Shown: piece by piece, positions 13,142-23,448 of the stretch | Layout of the letters: every line of letters starts with the position of its first letter | Position numbering within the stretch: the first letter of the stretch is position 1 | DNA from: an uncultured Erythrobacter sp. | GTDB lineage: Bacteria; Pseudomonadota; Alphaproteobacteria; Sphingomonadales; Sphingomonadaceae | Direction of reading: 5' to 3' | Assembly: GCA_913055155.1 (NCBI GenBank) | Contig: CAJXJR010000007.1 | Coordinates: 1 to 64,000, forward strand | DNA length: 64,000 nucleotides | Made by a program: the position numbers and the translations under genes | The notes under the pieces: generated by a model | Seen by the model: the letters and a program-made list of their open reading frames with translations, nothing else | Databases searched by the model: none | Told to the model about the DNA's origin: nothing

Positions 13142-14170
13142 ATGCACAGGAGCATCCATCTCTTCGAGCGCTTGCCGCAAGTCGACGCGATTCCGCGCGC
13201 GGCGAACGACTATGCGCTGTCTCCTGTGCGCACGCGCCCGCTGGTGGGGCTGATCCGCAACGGGCGCAGCCACCGCAACGAAGGGCGCGCGACCACGCAG
13301 GAACTGCGCGAAGGCGTGCTGCTGGCCGCACCGCGCCGCCGTAGCGAGCTGGCCGGCGTGCTGGCCGACTTCGCTGCGAAGCGGGTCGACTATATCGCTA
13401 TCGATGGTGGCGACGGCACCGTGCGAGACGTGCTGACCTGCGGCGCGGGCGTGTTCGGCGACAGCTGGCCGATGCTGATCGTGCTGCCGGGCGGCAAGAC
13501 CAATGCCCTGGCGCTGGACCTTGGGATTCCCACCGACTGGTCGCTGGACGATGCCCTGGCCGCGGTAGAGCGTGGCAAGCTGACCCGCCGCCAGCCGCTG
13601 GTGATCGCGCAGCGCGACGACGAGCGTGCCCAGGTGCGCGGCTTCGTGCTGGGCGCGGGCGTGTTCAACCACGTGATTACGCTTGGCCAGCGCAGCCACC
13701 AGCTGGGTGCGTTCAACCACGCGGTGGTTGCCATGACCACGGCGTGGAGTGCGCTGAAGGCCCTTGTCGGCTGGGCCGACAACCAGTGGCGCCACGGCTC
13801 CAAGATGCGCGTTCGCAAGGCGAATGGCGAAGAGCTGTCGCACTGCGGTGGCCTGCCCGCCGACGAACGTTACCTGCTGCTGGCATCGACCCTGCAGGCC
13901 TTTCCCGCCGGGCTCGATCCGTTTCGCGGCGTAAACCATGCCCTGCAGGTGGCCGTGATCGACAACCCGCGCCGCCGCCTGCTGATGCGCCTGCCGTCGA
14001 TGTTCCGCGGCACGACCACGGCGAAGACGCGCGAGCTTGGCTACCACGTGTTCGGCGACAGCGCGGTGGATATCGATATCGAAGATGCCTTCATCCTCGA
14101 TGGCGAGGCTTTCCCCGCCGGGCAGTATCGCCTTTCTGCCGGGCCCAAGCTGCGCTTCGTCGTCCCGTGA
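13142..14170 (+). CDS. Diacylglycerol-kinase-family lipid kinase
   Basis: A 342-residue protein with the DAGK catalytic domain. The nucleotide-binding [12 protein letters not shown] motif lies near residue 85, followed by [16 protein letters not shown] and, near the C terminus, [10 protein letters not shown], a conserved closing motif. Family members phosphorylate diacylglycerol or related lipids using ATP. Its last four bases form a GTGA overlap with the next gene, a putative nucleotidyltransferase, so the two products are probably made together. This suggests diacylglycerol to phosphatidate to an activated lipid, but the lipid substrate is inferred. Residues 1-30 precede the domain and are not recognised. 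Confidence 0.85.
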   Translation: MHRSIHLFERLPQVDAIPRAANDYALSPVRTRPLVGLIRNGRSHRNEGRATTQELREGVLLAAPRRRSELAGVLADFAAKRVDYIAIDGGDGTVRDVLTCGAGVFGDSWPMLIVLPGGKTNALALDLGIPTDWSLDDALAAVERGKLTRRQPLVIAQRDDERAQVRGFVLGAGVFNHVITLGQRSHQLGAFNHAVVAMTTAWSALKALVGWADNQWRHGSKMRVRKANGEELSHCGGLPADERYLLLASTLQAFPAGLDPFRGVNHALQVAVIDNPRRRLLMRLPSMFRGTTTAKTRELGYHVFGDSAVDIDIEDAFILDGEAFPAGQYRLSAGPKLRFVVP

Positions 14171-15054
14171 CTCTCGCCGCGCGCGTCGGCGCGGCGCTAT
14201 CCCGCACCGTCGATCCCGCTGTCACGCTATTTGCTGCGCGCCTGGCTGTCGAGGCCGATGCGCTGGCGGTGCTGTTCTACGGATCGAACCTGCGCACGGG
14301 ATCGCGCGAAGGCGTGCTCGATTTCTACGTGCTGACCGGCAGCGAGCCGGAAAAGGGCTTGTGGCCGACGGTCTCCTACCGCGAATGGGAGCATGAGGGC
14401 GAGGTGCTCCGCGCCAAGATCGCCACGATGACCCTTGCGAAATTCACCGAGGCCGCGAGTGGGCAAACGATCGACACCACGATCTGGGCGCGCTTCGTGC
14501 AGCCCAGCGCGCTGGCCTGGTGCCGTGACGAGGCGGCGCACGGCGCGGTCAGCCAGGCGATCGAGGCTGCTGCGATCACCGCCGCCCGGCTGGCGGTAGC
14601 AGTGGGGCCGGATAGCGGCGAGGAAGCGGACTACTGGCGCGCCCTGTTCCGCGCGACTTACAAGGCCGAACTGCGGGTGGAAAAACCGGGGCGCGAGAAT
14701 TCGATCCTGGAGTTGAACGCTGCCCATTTCGAGGGCTTGCTGCCGGCCGCGATGCAAGCGGGCGGAATCGCCTTCGTGCAGGATGGCGAGATGTTGACGC
14801 CGCACATGCCCGCCAGCGAGCGCGAACGCGTGCTGCGCTGGTGGGGCAAGCGCCGTCGCCGGGGAAAGCTGCTCAACGTGGCCAGGTTGGCCCGCGCCAC
14901 CCGCACCTTCGACGGGGCGGCGCGCTATGCGGCGTGGAAAATCGAACGCCACACCGGCGAGAAGATCGAAGTCACGCCGTTTCGCGAAAAGCACCCGCTG
15001 CTGGCCGCGCCCGCCGTCGCCTTGCAGCTGTGGCGGGCCAAGCGGCGCCGGTAG
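14167..15054 (+). CDS. Putative Tam41-like nucleotidyltransferase (hypothetical)
   Basis: A 295-residue protein without a confident family assignment. Near residue 36 it has FYGSNLRTGSREGVLDFYV, a GS-x11-D-[FY] pattern like the active site of Tam41, the mitochondrial-type CDP-diacylglycerol synthase of the nucleotidyltransferase fold, rather than the classical GS...D-x-D. The C-terminal half is basic (KRRRRGKLL) and could bind membranes or nucleotides. The GTG start at 14167 overlaps the stop of the lipid kinase gene. If the reading is right, the pair would convert diacylglycerol to phosphatidate and then to CDP-diacylglycerol. An ordinary hypothetical protein remains possible. Confidence 0.55.
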   Translation: MTLAARVGAALSRTVDPAVTLFAARLAVEADALAVLFYGSNLRTGSREGVLDFYVLTGSEPEKGLWPTVSYREWEHEGEVLRAKIATMTLAKFTEAASGQTIDTTIWARFVQPSALAWCRDEAAHGAVSQAIEAAAITAARLAVAVGPDSGEEADYWRALFRATYKAELRVEKPGRENSILELNAAHFEGLLPAAMQAGGIAFVQDGEMLTPHMPASERERVLRWWGKRRRRGKLLNVARLARATRTFDGAARYAAWKIERHTGEKIEVTPFREKHPLLAAPAVALQLWRAKRRR

Positions 15055-15057
15055 GCC

Positions 15058-15555
15058 TTACAGGTAGCGCATGCGGATCGTCATCGGCAGCACTTCGCGG
15101 CCGATCGAGAAGCGGGTCTTGTCAATCCCCGGCTTGCCGAGGTTGAAGATATTGATGCTGGGGTTGTTCGACATGCCGCCGCCATCGCTGGTGATGTCGG
15201 TGCGACCGTTGTTGTTCTTGTCATGGCGAATGGCGATGGCGTAGTTGCCCGGACGCGGCACCGGCATGCAGACCTGCATCGCGCCACTACGCGCGGGCAG
15301 TTCTATGCGGTTGATCCAGCGGCCACGCTCCAGCCAGTCTTCCTCGGTGCCGGGATAGAGCTGGACGCGCATGGTGCCGTTGTTGCCGTCGATACCGGTC
15401 ACGTGGATCCACACTGCCGGGCCGTTGCCCTGGCAGGGGGTTACCGAGTAGGCGATCTCGTTACGGAACTGCGCGCCTGCAGGCGCAGACAGGCCCACGG
15501 CGATCGCCGCTGCGGCGGCAAGGCGAAGAATGCGCTTTTTCATTTGATTCGTCAT
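15058..15555 (-). CDS. Exported DUF2141-type protein
   Basis: A 165-residue protein with a clear signal peptide (basic start, hydrophobic LAAAAAIAVGLSAPAGA, cleavage likely after AGA). The mature part has two Cys (about residues 39 and 92) and the DUF2141 features RVQLYPG, AIAIRHDKNNNGRTD and DGGGMSNNP, the last resembling a Ca2+-binding Asp/Asn loop. The function is unknown; members are periplasmic or surface proteins. I chose the ATG at 15555; an internal ATG at 15543 is also possible because neither has an ideal ribosome-binding site. It converges with the Tam41-like gene, three bases away. Confidence 0.8.
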   Translation of the reverse strand: MTNQMKKRILRLAAAAAIAVGLSAPAGAQFRNEIAYSVTPCQGNGPAVWIHVTGIDGNNGTMRVQLYPGTEEDWLERGRWINRIELPARSGAMQVCMPVPRPGNYAIAIRHDKNNNGRTDITSDGGGMSNNPSINIFNLGKPGIDKTRFSIGREVLPMTIRMRYL

Positions 15556-15805
15556 ACCCCTTGGCCAGTGCAATCCCGATGGCCGCCAGTAAATGGCGCG
15601 CAAGACTTGCGAATTCCACTGGCAATAGCTGTGATTTGCCAGCCTTTTGCGCCTTACGCACTGAACCGGGGCTGAAGCCACCCGCAATCGTGGGCTAAGG
15701 GGTCGCAGTGCCGACCCGATGAAAAGCCACGAATAACACTGGTGGAAAACGCTCTTGACCCTGCTTGTTAGGCGATTCGCGCCCCTCTAACGCGGGAAGT
15801 TAACT
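15556..15805. other. Divergent non-coding gap upstream of rpe
   Basis: About 250 bases between the DUF2141 gene (leftward) and rpe (rightward). A CTTGAC at about 15754 resembles a -35 element, but I saw no matching -10 at normal spacing. Nothing else is evident. Confidence 0.4.
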
Positions 15806-16471
15806 ATGGCCCGCCCGCTTATTTCGCCTTCCATCCTTTCCGCCGACTTTGCGAAGTTGGGCGAGGAAGTGCGCGCCATCGATGCCGCGGGCTGCGACTG
15901 GGTGCATGTCGACGTGATGGACGGGCATTACGTGCCCAACCTTACCATCGGTCCCGACGTCGTGAAGGCGCTGCGCCCGCATTCGGACAAGACCTTCGAC
16001 GTGCACCTGATGGTCTCGCCGGTGGACCTGTGGATCGAACCCTTCGCCAATGCCGGGGCCGACATCATCACCGTCCACCCCGAAGCGGGGCCGCATGTCC
16101 ATCGCAGCGTGCAGGCGATCAGGGCGGCAGGGTGCAAGGCGGGCATCTCGCTCAATCCCGGCACACCGGCCAAGATGCTCGATTACCTGGTCGAGGAAAT
16201 CGACCTGGTGCTGATCATGAGCGTCAATCCCGGTTTCGGCGGGCAGAGCTTCATCCATTCGCAACTGCGCAAGATCGAAGCCGTGCGTAGCCTGATCGAC
16301 AAGCGCGGGCTGGACGTGCTGATCGAAGTCGATGGCGGGGTGAATGCGGATACCGCACGGCAATGCGTGGATGCCGGGGCCGACGTGCTGGTGGCGGGTT
16401 CTGCCACCTTCAAGGGCGGCCCTGATTGCTATGCCGCCAATATCGCGGCGCTCAGGGGAGAAAGCCGGTGA
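15806..16471 (+). CDS. rpe: Ribulose-phosphate 3-epimerase
   Basis: Interconverts ribulose 5-phosphate and xylulose 5-phosphate in the pentose phosphate pathway. The 221-residue TIM barrel has [16 protein letters not shown], the metal and catalytic segments [12 protein letters not shown] and [19 protein letters not shown], and the phosphate-binding VDGGVN and VAGSA. The start is preceded by GGGAAG. Its stop overlaps the next start as GTGA, so it is coupled to the heparinase-like gene. Confidence 0.97.
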   Translation: MARPLISPSILSADFAKLGEEVRAIDAAGCDWVHVDVMDGHYVPNLTIGPDVVKALRPHSDKTFDVHLMVSPVDLWIEPFANAGADIITVHPEAGPHVHRSVQAIRAAGCKAGISLNPGTPAKMLDYLVEEIDLVLIMSVNPGFGGQSFIHSQLRKIEAVRSLIDKRGLDVLIEVDGGVNADTARQCVDAGADVLVAGSATFKGGPDCYAANIAALRGESR

Positions 16472-18336
16472 ACGCGCATTCGGCCGAGCTTGCTGGCAAG
16501 GCCTCGCGGGAGGCGCTGGAAAAGTCCGGCCAGCTGGCCATTCCGCTGGGTGACGAACCGCGTACAGACCTGATCGAAGCACAGTCGCCCGCCGCCCCCG
16601 ACGACGGTGCGCCCGAAGAGCTGGCTTCCGACCGGGCGCTGGTGGTCAGCGATTTCCAGCCGCCCAAGGCCAGCGCATCGGAACGGCTGATGCGGCTGGC
16701 CTTCAGCATGGGCGTTTCGCACAGCACCATCGTCGCGCCGTTCCGCAAGCCGCTGCGCCCGCGCCTGCTGGCGACAGTCTCGACCCCGCTTGAAGGTGAC
16801 CGCGCGGCAGGCATGGCGCTGCGGGCGGGCCACTTCTACGTCTATGGGGTGAAGGCGCCCTTCGCGCAGGTCGATATGGGTCCGCTGGGCAACCTCAGCC
16901 CGCCGTTCGAGCGGGTGGTGCAGGGCTTCACCTGGCTGCGCGACCTTGCCGCATCGGGCACGCCGCCGCAGTGCCGCCAGGTGGGCGAACGGTTGTTGCT
17001 GGCATGGCTGGATGCCAACCCCAGCACGGGAAAAGGCCCGGCCTGGCGTGTCGAAAATGTCGGCCTGCGGTTGATGGCCTGGCTGGTGCACGCGCCGCTG
17101 CTGATCTCGCACAACGACCGTGCGCTGCGCCACCGGGTGCTGGGCGTGATGGCCGATACCGCGCGCTGGCTGGATCGCAATGTCACCAAGGCGGATGATC
17201 GGCTGGGCGAAGTGGCCGGCTGGTGCGCGATCATTGCGGCTGGCCTGCTGCTGCCCGAAGGCAAGCCGCGGCGCCTGTATGGCGAGGCGGGCCTGGCGAA
17301 GGCGCTGGGCGAGGCCGTGGGCGTGGACGGCGGCCTGCTGTCGCGCAGCCCCGATGCGCAGATGCAGACGATTGCCAGCCTGATTGACCTGCGCGCCTGC
17401 TATGCAGCGGTGGAGCGCGAGCCGCCGCAGCTGCTGGCCACCATGCTCAACATGCTGGTGCCGCCCTTGCTGGCGTTGACGCACGGCGATGGCGGGCTGG
17501 GCAACTGGCAAGGTGGCGGTGCAACCAAGGCATCGCGCCTCGCCGCGCTGATCGAAGCCAGCCGGGTTCGCACCCGCCCGCTGAGGGATCCTGGCAGCTG
17601 GGGCTACCAGCGCGTTACCGCGCGCAAGGCCACGCTGCTGCTCGACGGTTCGCCGCCCCCCTTTGGCAAGCACGCGCGGCACGGCTGCGCCTCCACGCTG
17701 GCGTTCGAATTCAGCCACGGCGAGCACCGCCTGATCGTGAACTGCGGCGGCGCCGCGCTGGCGGGCGGGCAGGTGCCCGTGCGGATCGAGCAGGGCCTGC
17801 GCGCCACGGCGGCCCATTCCACCATGGTGCTGGGCGATGCCAACTCCACCGCCGTGCTGATCGACGGCAAGCTGGGCGCAGGCGTGGGCGAAGTGGAAAT
17901 CGACACCCGGCAGGTAAAGCTGGAGCACGGGTCTGCCACGCGGATCGAGGCCAGCCACGATGGCTATGCCGCGCGCTTTGGCCTGGTCCATCGCCGCATC
18001 CTGATGCTGCGCGACGACGGGCAGGAACTGCGCGGTGAAGACGTGCTTGTGCCTTCGGGGCGCAAGGGCAAGCGCGGCAAGGTGCCGTTCGCCATCCGTT
18101 TCCACATGGGCCGCCATGTGGAGGCGACCCTGGGCGAGGGCGGCAAGAATGCCAGCTTGCTGCTGCCCGACGGCAGCCTGTGGCAATTCGTGACCGGGGC
18201 GGAAAGCCTCTCGGTCGAAGAGAGCCTGTGGGTCGATGGCAATGGCAAGCCGCATCCGGTACAGCAGCTTGTGATAGAGGGATTCGCCTCGCGCGGCGGC
18301 GGCAATTTCGCCTGGCTGCTCAAACGAATGGGATAG
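16468..18336 (+). CDS. Heparinase II/III family protein
   Basis: A 622-residue protein. Residues about 110-390 form the alpha-helical toroid of the alginate-lyase/heparinase type ([17 protein letters not shown]), and about 400-620 the heparinase II/III beta-sandwich ([22 protein letters not shown]). There is no signal peptide, and residues 1-65 are low-complexity and acidic. The combination rpe-heparinase-purH recurs in sphingomonads, where these proteins are thought to act on envelope polysaccharide, but lyase activity is not shown. The GTG start at 16468 overlaps the rpe stop. purH starts 10 bases after its stop, so all three are probably one transcript. Confidence 0.85.
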   Translation: MNAHSAELAGKASREALEKSGQLAIPLGDEPRTDLIEAQSPAAPDDGAPEELASDRALVVSDFQPPKASASERLMRLAFSMGVSHSTIVAPFRKPLRPRLLATVSTPLEGDRAAGMALRAGHFYVYGVKAPFAQVDMGPLGNLSPPFERVVQGFTWLRDLAASGTPPQCRQVGERLLLAWLDANPSTGKGPAWRVENVGLRLMAWLVHAPLLISHNDRALRHRVLGVMADTARWLDRNVTKADDRLGEVAGWCAIIAAGLLLPEGKPRRLYGEAGLAKALGEAVGVDGGLLSRSPDAQMQTIASLIDLRACYAAVEREPPQLLATMLNMLVPPLLALTHGDGGLGNWQGGGATKASRLAALIEASRVRTRPLRDPGSWGYQRVTARKATLLLDGSPPPFGKHARHGCASTLAFEFSHGEHRLIVNCGGAALAGGQVPVRIEQGLRATAAHSTMVLGDANSTAVLIDGKLGAGVGEVEIDTRQVKLEHGSATRIEASHDGYAARFGLVHRRILMLRDDGQELRGEDVLVPSGRKGKRGKVPFAIRFHMGRHVEATLGEGGKNASLLLPDGSLWQFVTGAESLSVEESLWVDGNGKPHPVQQLVIEGFASRGGGNFAWLLKRMG

Positions 18337-18346
18337 ATTTCGGAAA

Positions 18347-19936
18347 ATGACTGACGTTGCGATCAAGCGGGCGCTGCTTTCGGTGTCCGACAAGAGCGGT
18401 ATTGTCGAACTGGGCAGCCGCCTGGCCAAGGCGGGCGTGGAACTGGTATCCACCGGCGGCACGGCTGCGGCCCTGCGCGAAGCCGGGCTGGACGTGCTCG
18501 ACGTTTCCGACATCACCGGCTTTCCCGAAATGATGGATGGCCGCGTGAAGACGTTGCACCCCATGGTCCATGGCGGCCTGCTGGCGGTTCGCGACGATCC
18601 TGACCATGCTGCCGCGATGGACGCGCACGATATCGGTGCGATCGACCTGGTGGTGGTCAACCTCTACCCTTTCGTGAACACGGTGGCGAGCGGCGCGGAT
18701 CGCGACACCATTATCGAGAACATCGATATCGGCGGGCCGAGCATGGTGCGCAGCGCGGCGAAAAACCATGCCTATGTGACGATCGTGACCGATCCCGAAG
18801 ACTATCACGCGCTTTACGACGAATTGGCCGAGCACGATGGCGCCACCACGCTGCCGTTCCGTAAGGCCATGGCAGCCAAGGCCTTTGCCGCAACGGCAGC
18901 CTATGACAGCGCGATCAGCAGCTGGTTCGCCTTTGCCGACCAGGGCAAGCAGTTCCCCGAGGCGCTGAGCATTGCCTCTACGCTGGGCGATACCTTGCGC
19001 TACGGCGAGAACCCGCACCAGCACGCCGCGCTTTACCTGCCCAATGGTCCTTCCGCCAACGGCGTGCCGCAGGCCGAACAGGTGCAGGGCAAGGCGCTGT
19101 CCTACAACAACCTCAACGATGCCGATGCGGCGCTGGGGCTGGTGGCGGAGTTCCCGGCAGACAAGCCGGCCATTGTCATCGTCAAGCATGCCAATCCGTG
19201 CGGCGTCGCCGTGGCGGACACCCTGCTGGAAGCGTGGCAGGCCGCCCTGGCTTGCGACAGTGTTTCGGCCTTCGGCGGCATCGTGGCGGCGAACGTGCCG
19301 CTTGACGGGCCGACCGCGAAGGCGATCACCGAAATCTTCACCGAAGTGGTGATCGCGCCGGGTGCCGATGAGGCCGCGCGCGAAGCCTTTGCCGCCAAGC
19401 CCAACCTGCGCCTGCTGATGCTGGACGAACTGCCCGATCCGTCTCGACCCGGCCTCGACATGAAGAGCATTGCCGGCGGCATGCTGCTGCAATCGCGCGA
19501 CAACGGCGTGATCGGCGAGGGCGACCTGAAGGTTGTCAGCAAGCGCCAGCCGACCGAGCAGGAGATCGCCGACGCGCTGTTCGCGTGGAAGGTGGCCAAG
19601 CACGTCAAGTCCAATGCCATCGTCTACGCCAGGGGCGGGGTGACGGCAGGCATCGGTGCAGGCCAGATGAACCGCCGCGATTCCAGCCGCATCGCCGCCG
19701 TGCGCGCACGCGAGGCGGCAGAGGCAGCGGGCTGGGCGGAGCCGCGCACCGTGGGCAGCGCAGTGGCCTCTGATGCTTTCTTCCCCTTCGCCGACGGACT
19801 GCTGAGCGCGATCGAGGCGGGGGCGACGATGGTGATCCAGCCGGGCGGTTCGATGCGCGATGACGAGGTGATCGCTGCGGCCGACGAGGCAGGCATCGCC
19901 ATGGTCTTCACCGGGATGCGCCACTTCCGCCATTAG
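18347..19936 (+). CDS. purH: Bifunctional AICAR formyltransferase / IMP cyclohydrolase
   Basis: Carries out the last two steps of IMP synthesis. The 529-residue protein has an MGS-like cyclohydrolase domain (1-195; [28 protein letters not shown]) and the formyltransferase domain (200-529; [33 protein letters not shown], and [12 protein letters not shown] at the end). All typical catalytic stretches are intact. It is the third gene after rpe and the heparinase-like gene. Confidence 0.97.
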   Translation: MTDVAIKRALLSVSDKSGIVELGSRLAKAGVELVSTGGTAAALREAGLDVLDVSDITGFPEMMDGRVKTLHPMVHGGLLAVRDDPDHAAAMDAHDIGAIDLVVVNLYPFVNTVASGADRDTIIENIDIGGPSMVRSAAKNHAYVTIVTDPEDYHALYDELAEHDGATTLPFRKAMAAKAFAATAAYDSAISSWFAFADQGKQFPEALSIASTLGDTLRYGENPHQHAALYLPNGPSANGVPQAEQVQGKALSYNNLNDADAALGLVAEFPADKPAIVIVKHANPCGVAVADTLLEAWQAALACDSVSAFGGIVAANVPLDGPTAKAITEIFTEVVIAPGADEAAREAFAAKPNLRLLMLDELPDPSRPGLDMKSIAGGMLLQSRDNGVIGEGDLKVVSKRQPTEQEIADALFAWKVAKHVKSNAIVYARGGVTAGIGAGQMNRRDSSRIAAVRAREAAEAAGWAEPRTVGSAVASDAFFPFADGLLSAIEAGATMVIQPGGSMRDDEVIAAADEAGIAMVFTGMRHFRH

Positions 19937-20112
19937 CATCGGGCGCCATCAAGAACGGGCGCCATTAACACCGGGCTAACCATGCGCGACGAACCGTGGC
20001 TGGGCTGCGGCGAGCGCGCATGGGGGCAGACCAAAGTTCAGTTCGTCGCAAGCATGTGTCCGCTAGAAAGGCGCGTAGACAAAGACACACGACCCGACCG
20101 GACCATCCCTTC

Positions 20113-20220
20113 ATGGAACTTTTCAACGCCGACCTTTTTCGCTCCTTCCTTGCCGGGTTCGCGGTAACCGCTGTAGTACTTGCAGCGAATATCCTGCCGC
20201 AAATTGGAGGTATCGGATGA
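20113..20220 (+). CDS. Small single-helix membrane protein (hypothetical)
   Basis: A 35-residue reading frame with one hydrophobic helix (FLAGFAVTAVVLAANILP, about residues 12-29) and a short acidic start (MELFNAD). Its TGA overlaps the ATG of msrA as ATGA, the coupling style used throughout this window, which is the main reason to believe it. No family is recognised. It could be a small membrane partner of the exported MsrA or simply a translational lead-in. Upstream to purH the sequence is non-coding. Confidence 0.5.
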   Translation: MELFNADLFRSFLAGFAVTAVVLAANILPQIGGIG

Positions 20221-20891
20221 CAATCAGATCGGTTCTTGCCGCCGGCGCACTGGCCCTTTCGGCTTGCGCCCTTCCCACCAGCGCCATCGCCGAAGAGGTG
20301 TTCGACGCACCTGTCGCCGCCCGCCAGGCCAACGAAAGCGGCCTACAGACCGCTATTTTCGCCGGCGGCTGCTTCTGGGGCATCGAAGGCGTTTTCAGCC
20401 ATACCCGCGGTGTGACCAGTGCCGTATCCGGCTACCACGGCGGCAGCGCCAATACCGCGACCTATCGCCAGGTCTCTTCCGGCACCACCGGCCATGCAGA
20501 GGCGGTGCGCGTCACCTATGACCCATCGGTGGTCCGTTACGACCAGCTGCTGCAGATCCTGTTCTCGGTCGGGGCGGACCCCACGCTGCACAACCGCCAG
20601 GGCCCCGATCGTGGCCCGCAGTATCGCGCGGCCATCGTGCCCGTGACGCCGGAACAGCGCGCCGTGGCCGAGGCCTATGTCGAACAGATGGACAATTCAG
20701 GCGTGTGGGACCGGCCCATAGCGGTCGCCATCGAGCGTTATCGCGAGTTCTACGAAGCCGAGGACTACCATCAGGACTTCATGCTGCATAACCCCGACAG
20801 CGCCTATATCCGCCGTTGGGACGCGCCCAAGCTGACCGCCCTGCGGGTGCATTTCCCGGATCTCTACCGCGAACGTTTCCGCACCGGTTGA
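20217..20891 (+). CDS. msrA: Exported peptide-methionine (S)-S-oxide reductase
   Basis: Repairs S-epimers of oxidised methionine. The catalytic Cys is C52 in the family motif AGGCFWG, followed by YHGGSANTATYRQVSSGTTGHAEAV, which is unusually well kept in two parts (SGYHGG and GTTGHAEAV). The N terminus is an export signal with a lipobox-like LSAC (Cys at residue 17), so the protein is probably periplasmic or lipid-anchored; ordinary cleavage after AIA is the alternative. GGAGG at 20206-20210 is its ribosome-binding site. A matching exported msrB lies at 51626-52126. Confidence 0.93.
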   Translation: MTIRSVLAAGALALSACALPTSAIAEEVFDAPVAARQANESGLQTAIFAGGCFWGIEGVFSHTRGVTSAVSGYHGGSANTATYRQVSSGTTGHAEAVRVTYDPSVVRYDQLLQILFSVGADPTLHNRQGPDRGPQYRAAIVPVTPEQRAVAEAYVEQMDNSGVWDRPIAVAIERYREFYEAEDYHQDFMLHNPDSAYIRRWDAPKLTALRVHFPDLYRERFRTG

Positions 20892-20957
20892 TCGCCGGGC
20901 GGACAACCGCCTTCAGGCCAGATTGCCGTATCGCGGGCACGCGCCTATGGTGGCCGG

Positions 20958-21422
20958 ATGGCAACGCAGCATAAGCATCACGAACATACCGGCGACGAGC
21001 TCGTCGAAGCCGCAGGCAAAGTCCTGGTCGAGGCCGGTGAGCAGTGGACCACCATGCGCGAGGACGTGTTCCGCGCGCTGGCAGACCAGCAGCGCCCCGT
21101 CAGCGCCTATGACATCGCCGAGGAAGTGGGCGCGCGGCGCGGCAAGCGGGTGGCCGCCAACTCTGTCTATCGCATCCTCGACCTGTTCGTGCGCACCAAC
21201 CTTGCCAACCGCATCGAGAGCGCGAACGCCTATCTCGCCAATGCCCATCCGGGCTGCCGCCACGATTGCATCTTCCTGATCTGCGACGATTGCGGCCAGG
21301 CAGAGCATTTCGACGACGACAAGCTGACCGACTCCTTGCGCGAAGCGGGCAAGGCGCACGGCTATTCCAATGTCCGCCCGGTGGTGGAACTGCGCGGCCT
21401 GTGCCGCGATTGTGCAGGATGA
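20958..21422 (+). CDS. Fur-family metal-responsive regulator, Zur-like
   Basis: A 154-residue winged-helix repressor. The DNA-binding half (to about residue 85) has TTMREDVFRALADQQRPVSAYDI and AANSVYRILDLFVR in the family positions. The dimerisation half has a Cys4 structural zinc site (CDDC near 113-116 and CRDC at the end), and histidine-rich ends (HKHHEH). The composition looks more like Zur than Fur, but the sensed metal is inference. No zinc uptake genes are adjacent; dxs follows 88 bases later. Confidence 0.85.
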   Translation: MATQHKHHEHTGDELVEAAGKVLVEAGEQWTTMREDVFRALADQQRPVSAYDIAEEVGARRGKRVAANSVYRILDLFVRTNLANRIESANAYLANAHPGCRHDCIFLICDDCGQAEHFDDDKLTDSLREAGKAHGYSNVRPVVELRGLCRDCAG

Positions 21423-21458
21423 CCGGCGATGCAGGCAGCGACGAAGCGTGCAAATCTA

Positions 21459-21477
21459 TCGATGAACCGTTCATCGA
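21459..21477. promoter_or_regulatory. Perfect 8-bp inverted repeat upstream of dxs
   Basis: TCGATGAA-CCG-TTCATCGA, two perfect 8-base arms with a 3-base spacer, ends 33 bases before the dxs start. It may be a protein-binding site or a small hairpin in the dxs leader. It is not Fur/Zur-like in composition. Confidence 0.5.
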
Positions 21478-21510
21478 CAGGCCAGAATTGAGCGTGTAGA
21501 GCCGAATCCC

Positions 21511-23448
21511 ATGACAGCTACCCGTCCGGTTACACCCCTGCTCGACACGGTCGACACCCCGCAAGACCTGCGCCAGCTCAAGCCCGAGCAGTTGCGCCAG
21601 CTTTCGGACGAACTTCGCACCGAGATGATCGATGCCGTCGGCTCCACCGGCGGGCACCTCGGTTCGGGCCTCGGCGTGGTCGAACTGACCGTGGCCATCC
21701 ACTACGTCTTCAACACGCCGGAAGACCGGCTGATCTGGGACGTGGGCCACCAGGCTTATCCGCACAAGATCATCACCGGGCGGCGCGACCGCATTCGCAC
21801 GCTGCGCCAGGGTGGCGGCCTGTCGGGCTTCACCAAGCGCAGCGAAAGCGAGTACGACCCCTTCGGCGCGGCCCACAGCTCCACCTCGATTTCGGCCGGG
21901 CTCGGCTTTGCCATGGCCAACAAGCTGAACGACAAGCCGGGCAAGGCGATTGCCGTGATCGGCGATGGCGCGATGAGCGCCGGCATGGCCTACGAGGCGA
22001 TGAACAATGCCGAACAGGCGGGCAATCGCCTGGTGGTGATCCTGAACGACAACGACATGTCGATCGCCCCGCCGGTTGGCGGCCTGTCGGCCTACCTGGC
22101 GCGCATGGTCTCCTCCAGCGAGTACCTCGGCCTGCGTTCGCTCGCCTCCAAGGTGGCGGGCAAGATCGGCCGCCGGGTGTACAATTCGCTGCACAAGGCA
22201 GAGGAATATACCCGCGGCATGGCCATGGGCGGCACCCTGTTCGAGGAACTGGGCTTCTATTACGTCGGCCCCATCGACGGGCATAACCTCGACCACCTGA
22301 TCCCGGTGCTGGAAAACGTGCGCGACAGCGAGCAGGGCCCGATCCTGGTCCACGTCGTCACCACCAAGGGCAAGGGTTACGACCCGGCGGAAAACAGCGC
22401 CGACAAGTACCACGGCGTGCCCAAGTTCGATGTCGTCACCGGCGAGAAGGCAAAGGGCCCCGCAGGGCCACCCGCCTACCAGAACGTGTTTGGCGAAACG
22501 CTGGCCAAGCTTGCCGAGACGGATGACCGCATTTGCGCCATCACCGCCGCCATGCCCAGCGGAACGGGTGTCGACAAGTTCGCCAAGGCGCACCCGGAAC
22601 GCGCCTTCGACGTGGGTATTGCCGAACAGCACGGCGTGACTTTCGCTGCCGGGCTTGCCGCGCAGGGCATGCGTCCGTTCGCGGCGATCTATTCCACCTT
22701 CCTGCAGCGCGCCTATGACCAGGTGGTGCACGACGTGGCAATCCAGAACCTGCCGGTGCGCTTTGCCATCGACCGTGCCGGCCTGGTGGGCGCCGACGGT
22801 GCCACGCATGCCGGATCGTTCGACATCACCTATCTTGCCAGCCTGCCCAATTTCGTGGTGATGGCAGCGGCTGACGAGGCCGAACTGGTGCACATGACCT
22901 ATACTGCGGCAGAGCATGACGAAGGCCCCATCGCCTTCCGCTATCCGCGCGGCAGCGGCGTGGGTGTGGACCTGCCCGAAGTCCCGCAAAAGCTGGAAAT
23001 CGGCAAGGGCCGGATCGTGCGTGGCGACGTGGAGAAGGGCGGCAAGGTTGCCATCCTCTCTCTCGGCGCACGACTGGAAGAGGCGAAAAAGGCAGCGGAC
23101 CAGCTGGAAGCCAAGGGCCTGGCCACCACCATTGCCGACATGCGCTTTGCCAAGCCGCTGGACGAAGAGCTGATCCGCAAGCTTGCCGCCACGCACGACG
23201 TGCTGGTGACGGTGGAGGAAGCCGCGATCGGCGGGCTGGGCGCCCACGTGCTGACCATGGCCAGCGACGAAGGGCTGACCGATGGCGGCCTGAAGATCCG
23301 CACCATGCGCCTGCCCGACGAGTTCATCGACCACGACGCGCCCGAACGGCAGTACGACCTGGCGAAGCTCAACGCGCCGCATATCGTGGAAACTGTGCTG
23401 AGCGCGCTGCGGCACAATTCGGCAGGTGTCGAAGAAGCCCGCGCCTGA
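21511..23448 (+). CDS. dxs: 1-deoxy-D-xylulose-5-phosphate synthase
   Basis: Thiamine-diphosphate enzyme joining pyruvate and glyceraldehyde 3-phosphate, the first step of the MEP isoprenoid pathway. The 645 residues have the expected layout: [14 protein letters not shown], the [17 protein letters not shown] thiamine-diphosphate motif, the transketolase pyrimidine-binding domain ([19 protein letters not shown]) and the C-terminal domain ([14 protein letters not shown]). It overlaps the next gene by 23 bases, suggesting translational coupling. Confidence 0.97.
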   Translation: MTATRPVTPLLDTVDTPQDLRQLKPEQLRQLSDELRTEMIDAVGSTGGHLGSGLGVVELTVAIHYVFNTPEDRLIWDVGHQAYPHKIITGRRDRIRTLRQGGGLSGFTKRSESEYDPFGAAHSSTSISAGLGFAMANKLNDKPGKAIAVIGDGAMSAGMAYEAMNNAEQAGNRLVVILNDNDMSIAPPVGGLSAYLARMVSSSEYLGLRSLASKVAGKIGRRVYNSLHKAEEYTRGMAMGGTLFEELGFYYVGPIDGHNLDHLIPVLENVRDSEQGPILVHVVTTKGKGYDPAENSADKYHGVPKFDVVTGEKAKGPAGPPAYQNVFGETLAKLAETDDRICAITAAMPSGTGVDKFAKAHPERAFDVGIAEQHGVTFAAGLAAQGMRPFAAIYSTFLQRAYDQVVHDVAIQNLPVRFAIDRAGLVGADGATHAGSFDITYLASLPNFVVMAAADEAELVHMTYTAAEHDEGPIAFRYPRGSGVGVDLPEVPQKLEIGKGRIVRGDVEKGGKVAILSLGARLEEAKKAADQLEAKGLATTIADMRFAKPLDEELIRKLAATHDVLVTVEEAAIGGLGAHVLTMASDEGLTDGGLKIRTMRLPDEFIDHDAPERQYDLAKLNAPHIVETVLSALRHNSAGVEEARA

